DNA from: Methanomicrobiales archaeon HGW-Methanomicrobiales-3
Lineage (GTDB): Archaea > Halobacteriota > Methanomicrobia > Methanomicrobiales > Methanospirillaceae
Assembly: GCA_002839605.1 (NCBI GenBank)
Contig: PGYK01000001.1
Span: 62,001-126,000 of the forward strand
Length of the DNA: 64,000 nt
Direction: 5' to 3'
Shown: one piece after another, positions 18,933-28,914 of the stretch
How positions within the stretch are numbered: the stretch's first letter is position 1
Layout: each line of letters opens with the position of its first letter
Made by a program: the position numbers and the translations under genes
The notes under the pieces: model-generated
What the model saw: only the letters and a program-made list of their open reading frames with translations
Databases searched by the model: none
What the model was told of the DNA's origin: nothing

Positions 18933-19416
18933 TACAAATACGATAATCGACCTGCATTGTGCAAAACTGCTCCCTCACGTATTCCGGTTGCCCTGTAAAT
19001 TTTCCGTAACCGATTCATTAGCTGATGAATTTCTCAATCCCCCTTTTCGCGTATTGGCAGGCTTGGGGCTACGTTTTGAATCTCTTAATTCTGAAGAGAA
19101 CCGCGCGATCTCTGCGCTGATGGAGAGATATCCCAAACCATCGTATTACGATCTCTCCGTTCTGGTTCTTGCCCGATCGAAGCATACGATTCTTATCACC
19201 GGCGATGATGCATTGCGAAACGCCGCAGCAGATAACGGTGTGGATTGTCACGGTACGTGCTGGTTGATCGATTATCTTGCGAACGAGGGACTCATCACGT
19301 ATACCGAAGCGATTGTCGCATATCAGGTGATCGTGAAGAAACCGAGATATCCTCCAAAAAATGAATGCAAAGCTCTTCTTGCGCATTGGAGACAACGGCA
19401 GAAACTGCTGGAATAA
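18904..19416 (+). CDS. PIN-domain-like (DUF4411-like) putative toxin nuclease
   Basis: YVLDTNTIIDL, SLADEFLNPP, YYDLSVLVLARSKHTILITGDDALRNAA acidic PIN pattern; TTG start overlaps the HTH-ImmA gene by 29 bp. Confidence 0.75.
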   Translation: MSAQPCYVLDTNTIIDLHCAKLLPHVFRLPCKFSVTDSLADEFLNPPFRVLAGLGLRFESLNSEENRAISALMERYPKPSYYDLSVLVLARSKHTILITGDDALRNAAADNGVDCHGTCWLIDYLANEGLITYTEAIVAYQVIVKKPRYPPKNECKALLAHWRQRQKLLE

Positions 19417-19770
19417 TCCCTGATAAAAACTCATCAATCCCGTTTTGGCCAAACCATCCGGCCAACATCCGCGCCCGGATAATCCCCAATCCTCACCAGA
19501 ATCCTCCGTTTTCCCGTTTCAGAATTTATTCAGCCAAGGCCATGAACAAGCGGGTGCCATGCTGGTATGTCAAAGGGACCTGGAGACCCGGAAAGGAGAG
19601 AAGAGTTCTCCAACCGGCCTGCGGGGCATGCGCATGTCCCGCCGGGAAAATAGCAGGGGAGTTCCACGGGGTTCGGGAGGCTAAAAAACCTCACGAAAGA
19701 GAAGGGAGGCGGAGCCGACCTTCGACGCCCGGATTCCCCCCTAAACCAAACCACACAAGAGGAAACCAGC

Positions 19771-20274
19771 ATGGCAGACTTTGTAGAGAAAACCAATGTA
19801 AAGACCGCGGTTCGCGAACTCGCGAGCCCGATCGCAGATGTAGCGACATTCGACTCAATTGTTCAGGAAGTCATCACCGACAACCCGTTCGGCTGCGTTG
19901 CCTGGACGGAAGGCGGCGTCACCCACCAGCCGGTGGAGAAGAGCAGGGAAGCCTACGTGGCAAAGATCGTGTACCAGGACGCTCTTGCAAAGACCGTGGG
20001 TACCAACTCGGGGAAGTACAACAGCATCGCCGGGTTCAATGCCGGCGCCGCAGCACTCCTTGCAAGCGCACCAGTCTCGGCAGCCTACGGGGGCACACCC
20101 GTACGGGATCCCGGCAGCGAGACCTACTCGGCAACGCTCAAGTGCCGCGACCCGAACGGCGAGATATTCATGGTCACGTTCAGCCGCACCCGCGTGAGCC
20201 TCACCTCGTACTCGGATGACGGAATCCGGACGAAGGTGGAGACCTGGGCCGACACCATTCCGGCACTGGCCTGA
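19771..20274 (+). CDS. Hypothetical protein
   Basis: Clear ORF with upstream gaggaaacc-like RBS region; MADFVEKTNVKTAVRELASPIADVATFDSIVQEVITDNPFGC... Confidence 0.65.
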   Translation: MADFVEKTNVKTAVRELASPIADVATFDSIVQEVITDNPFGCVAWTEGGVTHQPVEKSREAYVAKIVYQDALAKTVGTNSGKYNSIAGFNAGAAALLASAPVSAAYGGTPVRDPGSETYSATLKCRDPNGEIFMVTFSRTRVSLTSYSDDGIRTKVETWADTIPALA

Positions 20275-20538
20275 GGTGATACCTCATAAAATTTTTTCAG
20301 GGGAAAACACGGAGGGAAAATAACCGCCCCCCTTACGCCAGCCCTGCCCCCGTCGGGGGCGGGGGCGTTGGTGATGGGATGCAATCCGGTTACCCGGAAA
20401 TTTCGGTGAGTACAGCAAAACCGGAAATCCATCGTCATCGCACTGCGGGGGGTGCCCGCGCGGCGGGGGAATGCAGGCATTCCCCCTAGAGCGCCAGATC
20501 CCTTCGATATTCCATCTGTAAACGGAGACACAACAATC

Positions 20539-20703
20539 ATGGAAACAGAAATTCTGGGAATAATCCTCGGGGCCGTCCTTCCGATCTACCCGGTCCTGTT
20601 CGTGATCCACCAGCGGATCGGCAGGTACGATGAGATCGTGGAGGAGTTCAAACGGCACCAAGCCGAGCATGAACATTGTAAGGAGGCATATCATGGAAGC
20701 TGA
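20539..20703 (+). CDS. Small single-TM protein
   Basis: METEILGIILGAVLPIYPVLFVIHQRIGRYDEIVEEFKRHQAEHEHCKEAYHGS; overlaps the next gene. Confidence 0.55.
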   Translation: METEILGIILGAVLPIYPVLFVIHQRIGRYDEIVEEFKRHQAEHEHCKEAYHGS

Positions 20704-21166
20704 AATCCGGCCGGTTGCAACCGTCACCGGCCTGTACCGCGGGACTTTTGGCGGTCTTGAACCGTTAACAAAGGACACCCCGCTCACGCTCGAAGAGGTC
20801 CGGAGAAATCCGATCTTCTACGAGCTCGAACTGCACCCGGAACAGGAAGACGAGAACCTGATCATCGATGTCATCTACGACAACATGGCGCCGATGCGGC
20901 TCCAGGATCTCATGCGGGGAACGGATATCCCGCGGGGTGTCCGGTTCTGGCCGGACTGGTTCGATGTCCCGCCCTACCGGGAGATGAGAGACTTCGATGG
21001 CCGCAGGGTCTACCCGCGGGCACCGGGTATCCACACGGTCCGGATCCGGACTGCAAGGAGAAAACGCGAGCAGATGGGAAGGGCGAGGGACTTCAGCCCG
21101 AAAAATGGCGGGTCCACGAGCCCGGTGTTTGAGTTCACGATCACCGCGGGGGGAGCCGATGTTTGA
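20693..21166 (+). CDS. Hypothetical protein
   Basis: ATG at 20693 preceded by a strong SD (taaggaggc); MEAEIRPVATVTGLYRGTFGGLEPLTKDTPLTLEEVRRNPIFYELELHPEQED. Confidence 0.65.
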   Translation: MEAEIRPVATVTGLYRGTFGGLEPLTKDTPLTLEEVRRNPIFYELELHPEQEDENLIIDVIYDNMAPMRLQDLMRGTDIPRGVRFWPDWFDVPPYREMRDFDGRRVYPRAPGIHTVRIRTARRKREQMGRARDFSPKNGGSTSPVFEFTITAGGADV

Positions 21167-21239
21167 GAATGTCGGGGTTTATCAACCCCGGGACAGGAAA
21201 AGTACGAAGTTCTTCGACCGATCCTTCGGAGGGCGATGA
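21159..21239 (+). CDS. Possible 26-aa micro-ORF coupled to both neighbours
   Basis: MFENVGVYQPRDRKSTKFFDRSFGGR; begins before the stop of 20693..21166, ends in ATGA overlap with the next ORF. Confidence 0.35.
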   Translation: MFENVGVYQPRDRKSTKFFDRSFGGR

Positions 21240-21820
21240 TGTTTGAAAACGAGCTTCAGACCCGGGCCGCCATCTGCGGCTCCGGGGTCCTGCTCGCGAT
21301 CATTTTTCTCTTCGCCCACCTCCCCCTGCTCCTGCTCATCGTTCCGGTCGCGGTCCTTTTCATCGGCATCGTAGCCGATCCGTATGAGACGCACGCGATC
21401 TGGTACGGGATGCTCTCCACACTCGGCATCTTCGATATCGCGGCGCTGACCGATGCAGAACGATTGAACTACGCAGAGAAGCGGCATTACTTCTGGTTCG
21501 GCGAGGTCGGGCTCGCAGCAACCCTGGCAGGGATCTTCGCGGTCCCGGTTGGAATCTTCCTTGCAGGACGGGCGGAGATCACGCTTGCGTTCATCGGGGC
21601 AGCGATCCTCTTCCTGCCGCTCTTTGTGTTCCTGCCAAAACTTATCCGGCGGGCAATGACTGCGGATACGGACGCCGCGATCGAGGCGTTCGGGAAGAAC
21701 GAGCAGGTGAAGAAAGTGTTCTGGTCGCTCTTCGCGATCATTGCCGGCCTCGTGCTGGCACAGGTTGTTGACCCGGTGACCGCTCAGCAGATTGTGGAGA
21801 TGATCACGGGAATGGGGTAG
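21236..21820 (+). CDS. Polytopic membrane protein of unknown function
   Basis: Several hydrophobic helices (AAICGSGVLLAIIFLFAHLPLLLLIVPVAVLFIGIVA, VGLAATLAGIFAVPVGIFLAG). Confidence 0.65.
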   Translation: MMFENELQTRAAICGSGVLLAIIFLFAHLPLLLLIVPVAVLFIGIVADPYETHAIWYGMLSTLGIFDIAALTDAERLNYAEKRHYFWFGEVGLAATLAGIFAVPVGIFLAGRAEITLAFIGAAILFLPLFVFLPKLIRRAMTADTDAAIEAFGKNEQVKKVFWSLFAIIAGLVLAQVVDPVTAQQIVEMITGMG

Positions 21821-21897
21821 GGGAAGGAATCACCTTTTTTCATAGATATGCCGGGCCGGATCCCACATAACGGAGGAGAGAAAAAATGAAAAAATCT

Positions 21898-22578
21898 TCA
21901 GATCTCCCCCTTCTCCTTCCAGTACTCGTACTCGTGCACCCAGAGATCCTTGTTGAACAAGATCATCTGCTTGAAGTACTCCTTCCTCTCGTTGTGGATC
22001 TTTGCCTGTGCCTCGTCCACCTTCTTCGTTTTGATCGCATCGGCCAGTTTCCGGCCCAGCTCCTTTGCATCCTTCTCGGCGCCGACGATTGCGTTCGGAT
22101 CGGCACCCACGTGCACCCCGACTTTTCCAACGGTAGTAGCCCCGAAGTTCAAAAGCGCCATGTTCATGTAGTCCGCCACCTCGTCCGCATACGAGCCTCC
22201 GGCCGTGCAGACCGAGCAGCCGTACTTGCCGGCAAACGACTGGCAGTGGACAATGTCCGCCATCCGGTCGAGCATCGTCTTGAGCTGGGCGGTAACAGCA
22301 TTGATGTAATTCGGGGAGCCGAGCACGATCCCGTCCGCGTCCATCATCTTTGCAAGGAGCATCGGGAAGTCGTCGTCAAAGACGCACTCGCCCTTTGCGT
22401 AACAGGTGCCGCAGGCTGTACAGTAATGGATGTCGAGAGCGCAGATGTCGATGAACGTCACGTCCGCCCCCGCCTGCCGTGCCCCTTCGAGCACCCCCGT
22501 CACGAGCCGGCGGGTCTGGCTCTTGTCGCCCTTCGGGCTTGCATTGATGCCAATGATCTTCATATCAGGTTTCACCAT
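21898..22578 (-). CDS. Flavodoxin family protein / NADPH-dependent FMN reductase
   Basis: KIIGINASPKGDKSQTRRLV, YCTACGTCYAKGECVFDDDFPMLLAKMMDADGIVLGSPNYINAVTAQLKTMLDR. Confidence 0.85.
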   Translation of the reverse strand: MVKPDMKIIGINASPKGDKSQTRRLVTGVLEGARQAGADVTFIDICALDIHYCTACGTCYAKGECVFDDDFPMLLAKMMDADGIVLGSPNYINAVTAQLKTMLDRMADIVHCQSFAGKYGCSVCTAGGSYADEVADYMNMALLNFGATTVGKVGVHVGADPNAIVGAEKDAKELGRKLADAIKTKKVDEAQAKIHNERKEYFKQMILFNKDLWVHEYEYWKEKGEI

Positions 22579-22754
22579 GGAGTGGTAGGTTCAGGGAATG
22601 ATAAAAGTGTGTATACCCGGACTCGCTGAGAATCCGCCCGTGGCCGGATCACCGTCACGGCATCCCGTGTCGGATGAAAGTGCCCGGGACGTTTTCATTT
22701 ATGTACATGTGGCCTCATGCATCCTGCCCGGTCCTGTCCCATACGGTATCCGGT

Positions 22755-22964
22755 ATGAGCGTGAGTCTGGTGTGGAGGGAATCGTGTTGCACGGTTCCGG
22801 AAAAGCGGACCTGGATCTTCTTCATTTTGATCCTGCTGGTGGCACTGCTCCGGGCATCCTTCCACCTGATGCAGGGGGCAATGATCCGGGTGAGCGCCCT
22901 CCTCATCATTGTCTCCTGGGGAACCTGCATCTTCTCTTTCCTCTTCTGCGAGACCGAACACTAA
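22755..22964 (+). CDS. Small membrane protein
   Basis: KRTWIFFILILLVALLRASF...VSALLIIVSWGTCIFSFLF; similar pattern to 23472..23834. Confidence 0.45.
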   Translation: MSVSLVWRESCCTVPEKRTWIFFILILLVALLRASFHLMQGAMIRVSALLIIVSWGTCIFSFLFCETEH

Positions 22965-23025
22965 CCCTTTTTTCCCATCCCGGACAGATGATAGGATACA
23001 ACTGCCGCATGGCAGGAGATTTCCC

Positions 23026-23394
23026 ATGCTCATCCGCGATACTGCCGACTGCCCCCACGAACGCGTTGTCGACCGGACAATCCTCTGCGAGCTCCTGCAC
23101 CCGGATAAAGTGGCGGGAGCAGAGGGACTCGGGTGCAGCATTGCCCACGCGATCGTGCCTGCGGGAGAAGAGTCCCTTCCCCATGTGCTGGAAACGTCAA
23201 CGGAACTCTACTATATCCTGCAGGGCAGCGGCGAGATGCACATCGACGAGGAACACGCTCCCGTCCGGGAAGGGCAGATTGTCCTCATCCCGCCCGGTGC
23301 CCGTCAGTATATCCGGAATACCGGCACCTTTGATCTCGTCTTCCTTGCCATCGTTGCCCCGAAATGGCAGGCGGATGACGAGAGACTGGCCTGA
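23026..23394 (+). CDS. Cupin-domain protein
   Basis: ETSTELYYILQGSGEMHIDEEHAPVREGQIVLIPPGARQYIRNTG. Confidence 0.85.
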   Translation: MLIRDTADCPHERVVDRTILCELLHPDKVAGAEGLGCSIAHAIVPAGEESLPHVLETSTELYYILQGSGEMHIDEEHAPVREGQIVLIPPGARQYIRNTGTFDLVFLAIVAPKWQADDERLA

Positions 23395-23471
23395 TCCCTG
23401 TTTTTCTTAAAAATCCCCGCAAAGGCGAAAAGGCGATTGTTTTTAATAGGGGGGGTTACTATCCATCCACT

Positions 23472-23834
23472 ATGGAGATCCTTGCCGAGACTCCCCGGGA
23501 GAGGACGCGGATCATGTTCTTCCTGATCCTTGCTGTTGCGGCACTCTGGGCAATATTCCTGCTGCAGCGGGGGGAGATGCTCTCATTCGCCTTCATGTTC
23601 GCTTCGCTTGCCGCCATCAACCCGGTGGTCGCCTTTGTGGAGATGAAAGACGAGAAAAAAACAAGGACCCTCTTCTTCTTCTACCTCATCATCCTCGTTG
23701 CACTCCTCTGGGCGGCATTCCTCAGGTATCTTGGCGTCCACCTCTGGGTAAGCCTCTTCCTCTTCATTGTCGCCGTGGGGGTGCCGTTCCTCATGAACGT
23801 GCTGGAATCAGAGGCTGAGCACTCGATCCTGTAA
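23472..23834 (+). CDS. Small membrane protein with internally duplicated TM unit
   Basis: RTRIMFFLILAVAALWAIFLLQRGEML / RTLFFFYLIILVALLWAAFLRYLGVHL. Confidence 0.6.
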   Translation: MEILAETPRERTRIMFFLILAVAALWAIFLLQRGEMLSFAFMFASLAAINPVVAFVEMKDEKKTRTLFFFYLIILVALLWAAFLRYLGVHLWVSLFLFIVAVGVPFLMNVLESEAEHSIL

Positions 23835-23942
23835 AACCCGGATCATTTTTTCTGGTTTTGCGTGTGCCCGGTCACGCATCAGCGGGCTGCAAATCACGTC
23901 CCATCAGGGCACATCAGGATAAAAAAAAGGGAGGGGGATCTC

Positions 23943-24533
23943 TTAATCCCAGTAGGCTTTCACAAAGAGCCGGGACGTCTCGATCTTCGATGTAAGGAGC
24001 CGGAGCGCGAGCGGTACGATGAGCAGGGTGACGATGATATTTCCAATCAGCCACGCGGAGAAGACGCTTCCCATTGCCCCGGGAGTGTCGAGCACGAGCG
24101 AGAGGGAAAACGCACCCCAGGCAGCTCCGACAAGGTTGTTGACGACCACCGCAAAGAGGATGACGAGCGCGATGTCCCGCCGGGATTCGAGAGTGAGATC
24201 GATTCCGAACTTCCGGGCTGCAAAGAGCGGGATGAGCACCTGGATGAGCCCGGCCAGTGCCCAGATCACGGCGATTGCGGGATTCTGTGCAAGGACTTGT
24301 GTTGCAAGCAGGCCGGATCCGAAAAGCGTGCCAACGTAGGCGGCGATTGCACCATACGCCCCGTACCAGAGCGTAAAGAGGATCATGAACGCAACCGCCG
24401 GGAAGAGATAGGCGATTCCGCTGGTATTCGAGGGGATAAACGTGGTACAGGCGTAGGCAAGGACCGTATTGACGAGGATGAGGACGAAGGTAAGGATCAC
24501 AAAGGAGTAGGTGGGTTCACGGGCTTTTCTCAT
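23943..24533 (-). CDS. Polytopic membrane protein (MASE1/ECF S-component-like, tentative)
   Basis: About 6 TM helices over 196 aa; no clear catalytic motif. Confidence 0.6.
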   Translation of the reverse strand: MRKAREPTYSFVILTFVLILVNTVLAYACTTFIPSNTSGIAYLFPAVAFMILFTLWYGAYGAIAAYVGTLFGSGLLATQVLAQNPAIAVIWALAGLIQVLIPLFAARKFGIDLTLESRRDIALVILFAVVVNNLVGAAWGAFSLSLVLDTPGAMGSVFSAWLIGNIIVTLLIVPLALRLLTSKIETSRLFVKAYWD

Positions 24534-24723
24534 ATCATCACCTTACCGGTATATGGTATGTACACATAGATAGCGTTTTTTCCGCTTGTATGGGTCATCC
24601 GGCCCCGTACGCGGCAGGGATTCGGGGAATCGCCAGAACACCGGCATAATCCCGGCATATCCTTAATGCTGTACTAAAACTACCATTTACCTTATAGCAG
24701 GCAGGCTTTGCACGGAACAGACC

Positions 24724-27279
24724 ATGCCCATCCCAGACATTGATTCCTTTAATGGCCTCACCAGCCGGGAAGTGGCGGAAAAGCTGAAAAATGAGGGGTT
24801 CAACGAGCTCCCGGAAGCAAAGAAGCGCAGCGTGGCGTGGATCATCTTCGACGTTGTCCACGAACCGATGTTCATCCTGCTCGTTGCCGGCGGCCTCATC
24901 TACTTTTTACTCGGAGATGTATCCGAAGGGCTGATGCTGATGAGCTTTGTCGTATTCATCATCGCCATCACCGTCTACCAGGAGCAGAAAACCGAGCGGG
25001 CACTGGAGGCCCTCCGGAACCTCGCAAGCCCCCGGGCGCTGGTTATTCGCAACGGCACCCACCAGCGGATACCGGGCCGCGAGGTGGTTACGGGAGACCT
25101 TCTCATCCTTGCAGAAGGTGACCGCGTCCCGGCAGACGGGGTCCTGCTCGCGGCAACTAATATATCAGCCGATGAGTCTCTCCTCACGGGGGAGTCGGTC
25201 CCGGTGCGGAAGATTGCGTTCCGGGAGGGGATGGCTGTCACGCGGCCCGGCGGGGATGACCAGCCGTGGGTCTTCTCAGGGACCCTTGTTGTTGCCGGAC
25301 AGGGTGTTGCAAAGGTCGGGTCAACAGGCCCGCACACCGAAATGGGAAAGATCGGTACCGTGCTTGGAACCCTCGAACGGGGCGAGACCCGGCTGAAAAA
25401 AGAGATCTCAAAGATCGTGCGGGTCATCGCAACCACCGGCCTTGCACTCTGTATCATCATTGTCATCGTTTACGGCCTCACCCGCGGGAACTGGATCGAG
25501 GGGTTCCTTGCCGGAATTACGCTTGCCATGGCGATCCTGCCCGAAGAGTTCCCGGTCGTCCTCACCGTCTTCCTCGCTCTTGGGGCATGGAGGATCTCCC
25601 TGCGCAATGTCCTCACCCGTCAGGTGCCGGCTATCGAGACCCTTGGTTCGGCAACCGTCCTCTGCGTGGACAAGACCGGCACCCTTACCGAGAACAGGAT
25701 GTCCATAAAACGGTTCTATGCAGACGGTGCAATGTGCGACTACAACCCTGCTGTCGCAAATACCGTGCCTGATGTCTGCCACGAGCTGGCAGAATTTGCC
25801 ATCCTTGCCTGCAAGAAAGACCCCTTCGATCCCATGGAAAAAGCGCTCCTCCAGCTCGGGGCGGGAGAGTTCGGGAAGACCGAACACATCCATACCGGCT
25901 GGTCGCTCGTGCAGGAGTACCCGCTCTCCCCGGGCCTCCTTGCCATGTCCAATGTCTGGAAGTCGCAGGGTGGCAGCGAGTTCGTCATCGCCGCAAAGGG
26001 TGCACCGGAAGCAATCTTTGACCTCTGTCATCTGTCAAAAAACCAGATGGAGGAACTTTCCGGCCCCATCGATGCCATGGCATCGGAAGGGCTCCGGTTG
26101 CTGGGTATCGCAAAGGCATCGTTTGTCCGCTCCGACCTGCCCGGAGAACAGCACGAGTTTACCTTTACATTCCTCGGCCTTGTCGGATTTGCCGACCCGG
26201 TCCGCCCGCAGGTCAGGGAGGCGGTTGCCGAGTGCCGATCAGCCGGCATCCGGGTGGTCATGATAACCGGGGATTACCCGCTGACCGCAACGAACATCGC
26301 ACGGCAGATAGGTCTTGAGAGTCCCGACACCTGTATCACCGGATCCGAACTTGATGCAATGAGCGCAGAAGAACTCCCGGGACGGATCCGATCGGTTGGC
26401 ATCTTTGCCCGCGTTGTGCCCGAGCAGAAACTCCGGATCGTCAATGCCCTCAAAACGGCTGGTGAAGTGGTCGCGATGACCGGTGACGGCGTCAATGATG
26501 CCCCCGCCCTCAAATCCGCAGATATCGGGATTGCCATGGGCGGGAGGGGCACGGATGTTGCCCGGGAGGCCTCCTCGCTCGTGCTGCTCGATGACAACTT
26601 CACGTCCATCGTGGCGGCAGTGCGCCTTGGCCGGCGGATCTTTGACAATTTAAAAAAGGCGATGGCATACATCATCTCCGTCCATGTTCCCATTGCCGGG
26701 ATGTCTCTCATCCCCGTGCTCCTGAACCTGCCTCTTGTTCTCCTGCCCGTCCACATCGTATTTCTTGAACTTATTATCGACCCGGCCTGCTCGATCGTTT
26801 TTGAATCGGAAAAAGAGGAAGAGAATGTCATGAGGCGGCCCCCTCGTGCACCCGATGAGGGGCTGTTCACCGGAAAAAACCTGGCACTGAGTTTTCTCCA
26901 GGGAGCGGTTGTGCTCGGTGTGGTGCTCGCTATCTACTCAAGCGCCCTCTCGCGGGGGTTGGGGGAGCCGGAGGTCCGGACCCTGACTTTTGTCACCATC
27001 GTCGTTGCCAATCTCTGCCTTATCCTGACAAACAGGTCCTGGTCGCAGTCCGTAATCACTACGTTACGTACCCCCAACAGGGCGATGGTCTGGGTATTTT
27101 CCGGCACGATTATCTGCCTGGCACTCGTCCTTTTCGTCCCGGCACTCCACAACCTCTTCAGGTTCGGCAGCGTGCCACTTGCGGATCTCCTGGTATGCAC
27201 CATCGTTGGTGCCGGGAGCGTGGTCTGGTTTGAGTGCTACAAACACTGGAGCATTACAGCGACAGAGTCGAAAAACTGA
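24724..27279 (+). CDS. Cation-translocating P-type ATPase
   Basis: DKTGTLTENRM phosphorylation motif, TGES loop (LLTGESVPV), TGDGVNDAPALKSADIGIAMG. Confidence 0.95.
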   Translation: MPIPDIDSFNGLTSREVAEKLKNEGFNELPEAKKRSVAWIIFDVVHEPMFILLVAGGLIYFLLGDVSEGLMLMSFVVFIIAITVYQEQKTERALEALRNLASPRALVIRNGTHQRIPGREVVTGDLLILAEGDRVPADGVLLAATNISADESLLTGESVPVRKIAFREGMAVTRPGGDDQPWVFSGTLVVAGQGVAKVGSTGPHTEMGKIGTVLGTLERGETRLKKEISKIVRVIATTGLALCIIIVIVYGLTRGNWIEGFLAGITLAMAILPEEFPVVLTVFLALGAWRISLRNVLTRQVPAIETLGSATVLCVDKTGTLTENRMSIKRFYADGAMCDYNPAVANTVPDVCHELAEFAILACKKDPFDPMEKALLQLGAGEFGKTEHIHTGWSLVQEYPLSPGLLAMSNVWKSQGGSEFVIAAKGAPEAIFDLCHLSKNQMEELSGPIDAMASEGLRLLGIAKASFVRSDLPGEQHEFTFTFLGLVGFADPVRPQVREAVAECRSAGIRVVMITGDYPLTATNIARQIGLESPDTCITGSELDAMSAEELPGRIRSVGIFARVVPEQKLRIVNALKTAGEVVAMTGDGVNDAPALKSADIGIAMGGRGTDVAREASSLVLLDDNFTSIVAAVRLGRRIFDNLKKAMAYIISVHVPIAGMSLIPVLLNLPLVLLPVHIVFLELIIDPACSIVFESEKEEENVMRRPPRAPDEGLFTGKNLALSFLQGAVVLGVVLAIYSSALSRGLGEPEVRTLTFVTIVVANLCLILTNRSWSQSVITTLRTPNRAMVWVFSGTIICLALVLFVPALHNLFRFGSVPLADLLVCTIVGAGSVVWFECYKHWSITATESKN

Positions 27280-27304
27280 GATGATGATGAAGAGTGATGT
27301 GCAG

Positions 27305-28288
27305 TTATTTTCCTGCACTTTCAGATTTGGCTTTCTTCTGGTAAAACGTGCAGAACGATCCGCACCGGGTGCACCCCTCGTTGCACGGTTCGATATGGAT
27401 CGTGACATGCGACCGCGGGTATTCGAGCCGGAGATCGGCTTCCAGGTGATCGGCTAAGTCGTGAGACTGGAGAACCGTGATCTGCCCGGGCATCACGAGA
27501 TGGAACTCGATGAAGACTTCCGGGCCGGACCGACGGGTCTTCAGGTCGTGGAACCCTGCATAATCACTTGCGTGTTCGCAGATGACCTCCCTGATCCGGT
27601 TTTGATCTTCGTCCGGGATGCTGTGATCGATCAGGTCGGAGAGGGAACGGACCGTAAGATCATACGCTGCCTTCATAATCACAACGGCAACACCGAGGGC
27701 GACAAGCGAATCGAGGATGGCAAGGCCGGTCAGCCGGATCAGGACGAGGCCTCCCAGAACTCCAAGAGAGGTATACACATCCGTCCGCAGGTGCCATGCA
27801 TCGCTCTCGAGCGCAATGGACTCGGTCTGTTTTGCCACCGACATGAGCCGGCCTGAAACATACCAGTTCACGAGGGCCGATACCCCCATGACCGCAATTC
27901 CGAGATACAGCAGATCCGGGGTGAAATGTTCAGAAGGCTCGCCCATCAGCTTGGAGACCGCCTCGATGATGATCAGGAACGCGGCCAAAAAGATGAGCAG
28001 GGCCTCGATGAGGCCGGAGATGTCCTCGAACTTCCCGTGCCCGAACTCATGGCCTTCATCGGGGGGCTCTGCCGATTTCCGCACCGAGAAGAAGGCGATG
28101 ACCGCAGCGATGAGGTCCATCGAGGAGTGGATTGCTTCGGAGATGATACTGACCGAGCCGATGGAAAAACCGATAATGAATTTCATGATGACGAGCCCGG
28201 CATTGGAGATCACCGAGAGACGTGCCGTCTTCTCTTTGAGCTGATCGAGCGAGGCTTTGTCAGGGTTCGGACTCATGAGATTCTCCAT
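27305..28288 (-). CDS. Cation diffusion facilitator family transporter
   Basis: SEAIHSSMDLIAAVIAFFSVRKSAEPPDEGHEFGHGKFEDISGLIEALLIF, C-terminal CDF cytoplasmic domain. Start probably MENLMSP at 28288; the ORF opens at 28339. Confidence 0.9.
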   Translation of the reverse strand: MENLMSPNPDKASLDQLKEKTARLSVISNAGLVIMKFIIGFSIGSVSIISEAIHSSMDLIAAVIAFFSVRKSAEPPDEGHEFGHGKFEDISGLIEALLIFLAAFLIIIEAVSKLMGEPSEHFTPDLLYLGIAVMGVSALVNWYVSGRLMSVAKQTESIALESDAWHLRTDVYTSLGVLGGLVLIRLTGLAILDSLVALGVAVVIMKAAYDLTVRSLSDLIDHSIPDEDQNRIREVICEHASDYAGFHDLKTRRSGPEVFIEFHLVMPGQITVLQSHDLADHLEADLRLEYPRSHVTIHIEPCNEGCTRCGSFCTFYQKKAKSESAGK

Positions 28289-28500
28289 AACTATTCGGTA
28301 CAGGGCTGCTTGAAGATATGGGATCCATGCGGCAATCACGGGATTGTCCGGTGGACAGGCCCCTGGTACCCCGCGTCCGGAAGACCCCGTCCGGGGGGCT
28401 TATGGGCCACGGGGAAGTTTTTTTTGCTCTGTAGAAACGGACATGAACCTGGAGGGGTTCACACCCAAATAATGAAAATCGGCAAATAATTATCTCAACA

Positions 28501-28583
28501 GTCTTGATCCGCCGCGGGGGTGCCCCGTCGGGGGCGGCGGGGTTCATCATTTCCGGGGGTATGGGGGTCTCAACCCCCATCAT
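28501..28583 (+). repeat. Dispersed GC-rich repeat, copy 1, with terminal stem-loop
   Basis: gtcttgatccgccgcgggggtgccccgtcgggggcggcgg...atgggggtctcaacccccatca; inverted copy at 35131..35213. Confidence 0.8.
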
Positions 28584-28914
28584 CTATTCCGAAGAAGCCA
28601 ATTTTCATGGGAAAACCTGCGATGGATAGTATTGGGTTACGATAGAGCCACGGGCGCTCGGGATCTCTCGCCCCTCGCCCTGTGGAGCTGGCTGTAAATG
28701 GGCGCCTGAAACTGGATGATAGTGGGGGTCAGGGGGGCTTGCCCCCTTGGGGTGCCTCCCCCTCTGGGGGAGTGAGGGGGTCACCCTGGCAATTCCCCAA
28801 AAAGGACACTGTGGGAATGAGTTCTACAGACCACCTTTTTTGATAACTGCCATTTTTTTGGAAGTCAACGCCAGATTCATCATCTCCCATTACAGACCAG
28901 AATCCTGATCGATT

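Noticed and set aside
19365-20219. 284-aa plus-strand ORF
   Set aside because: Arg/Gly/His-rich frame overlapping the better supported ORF 19771..20274; probably spurious.
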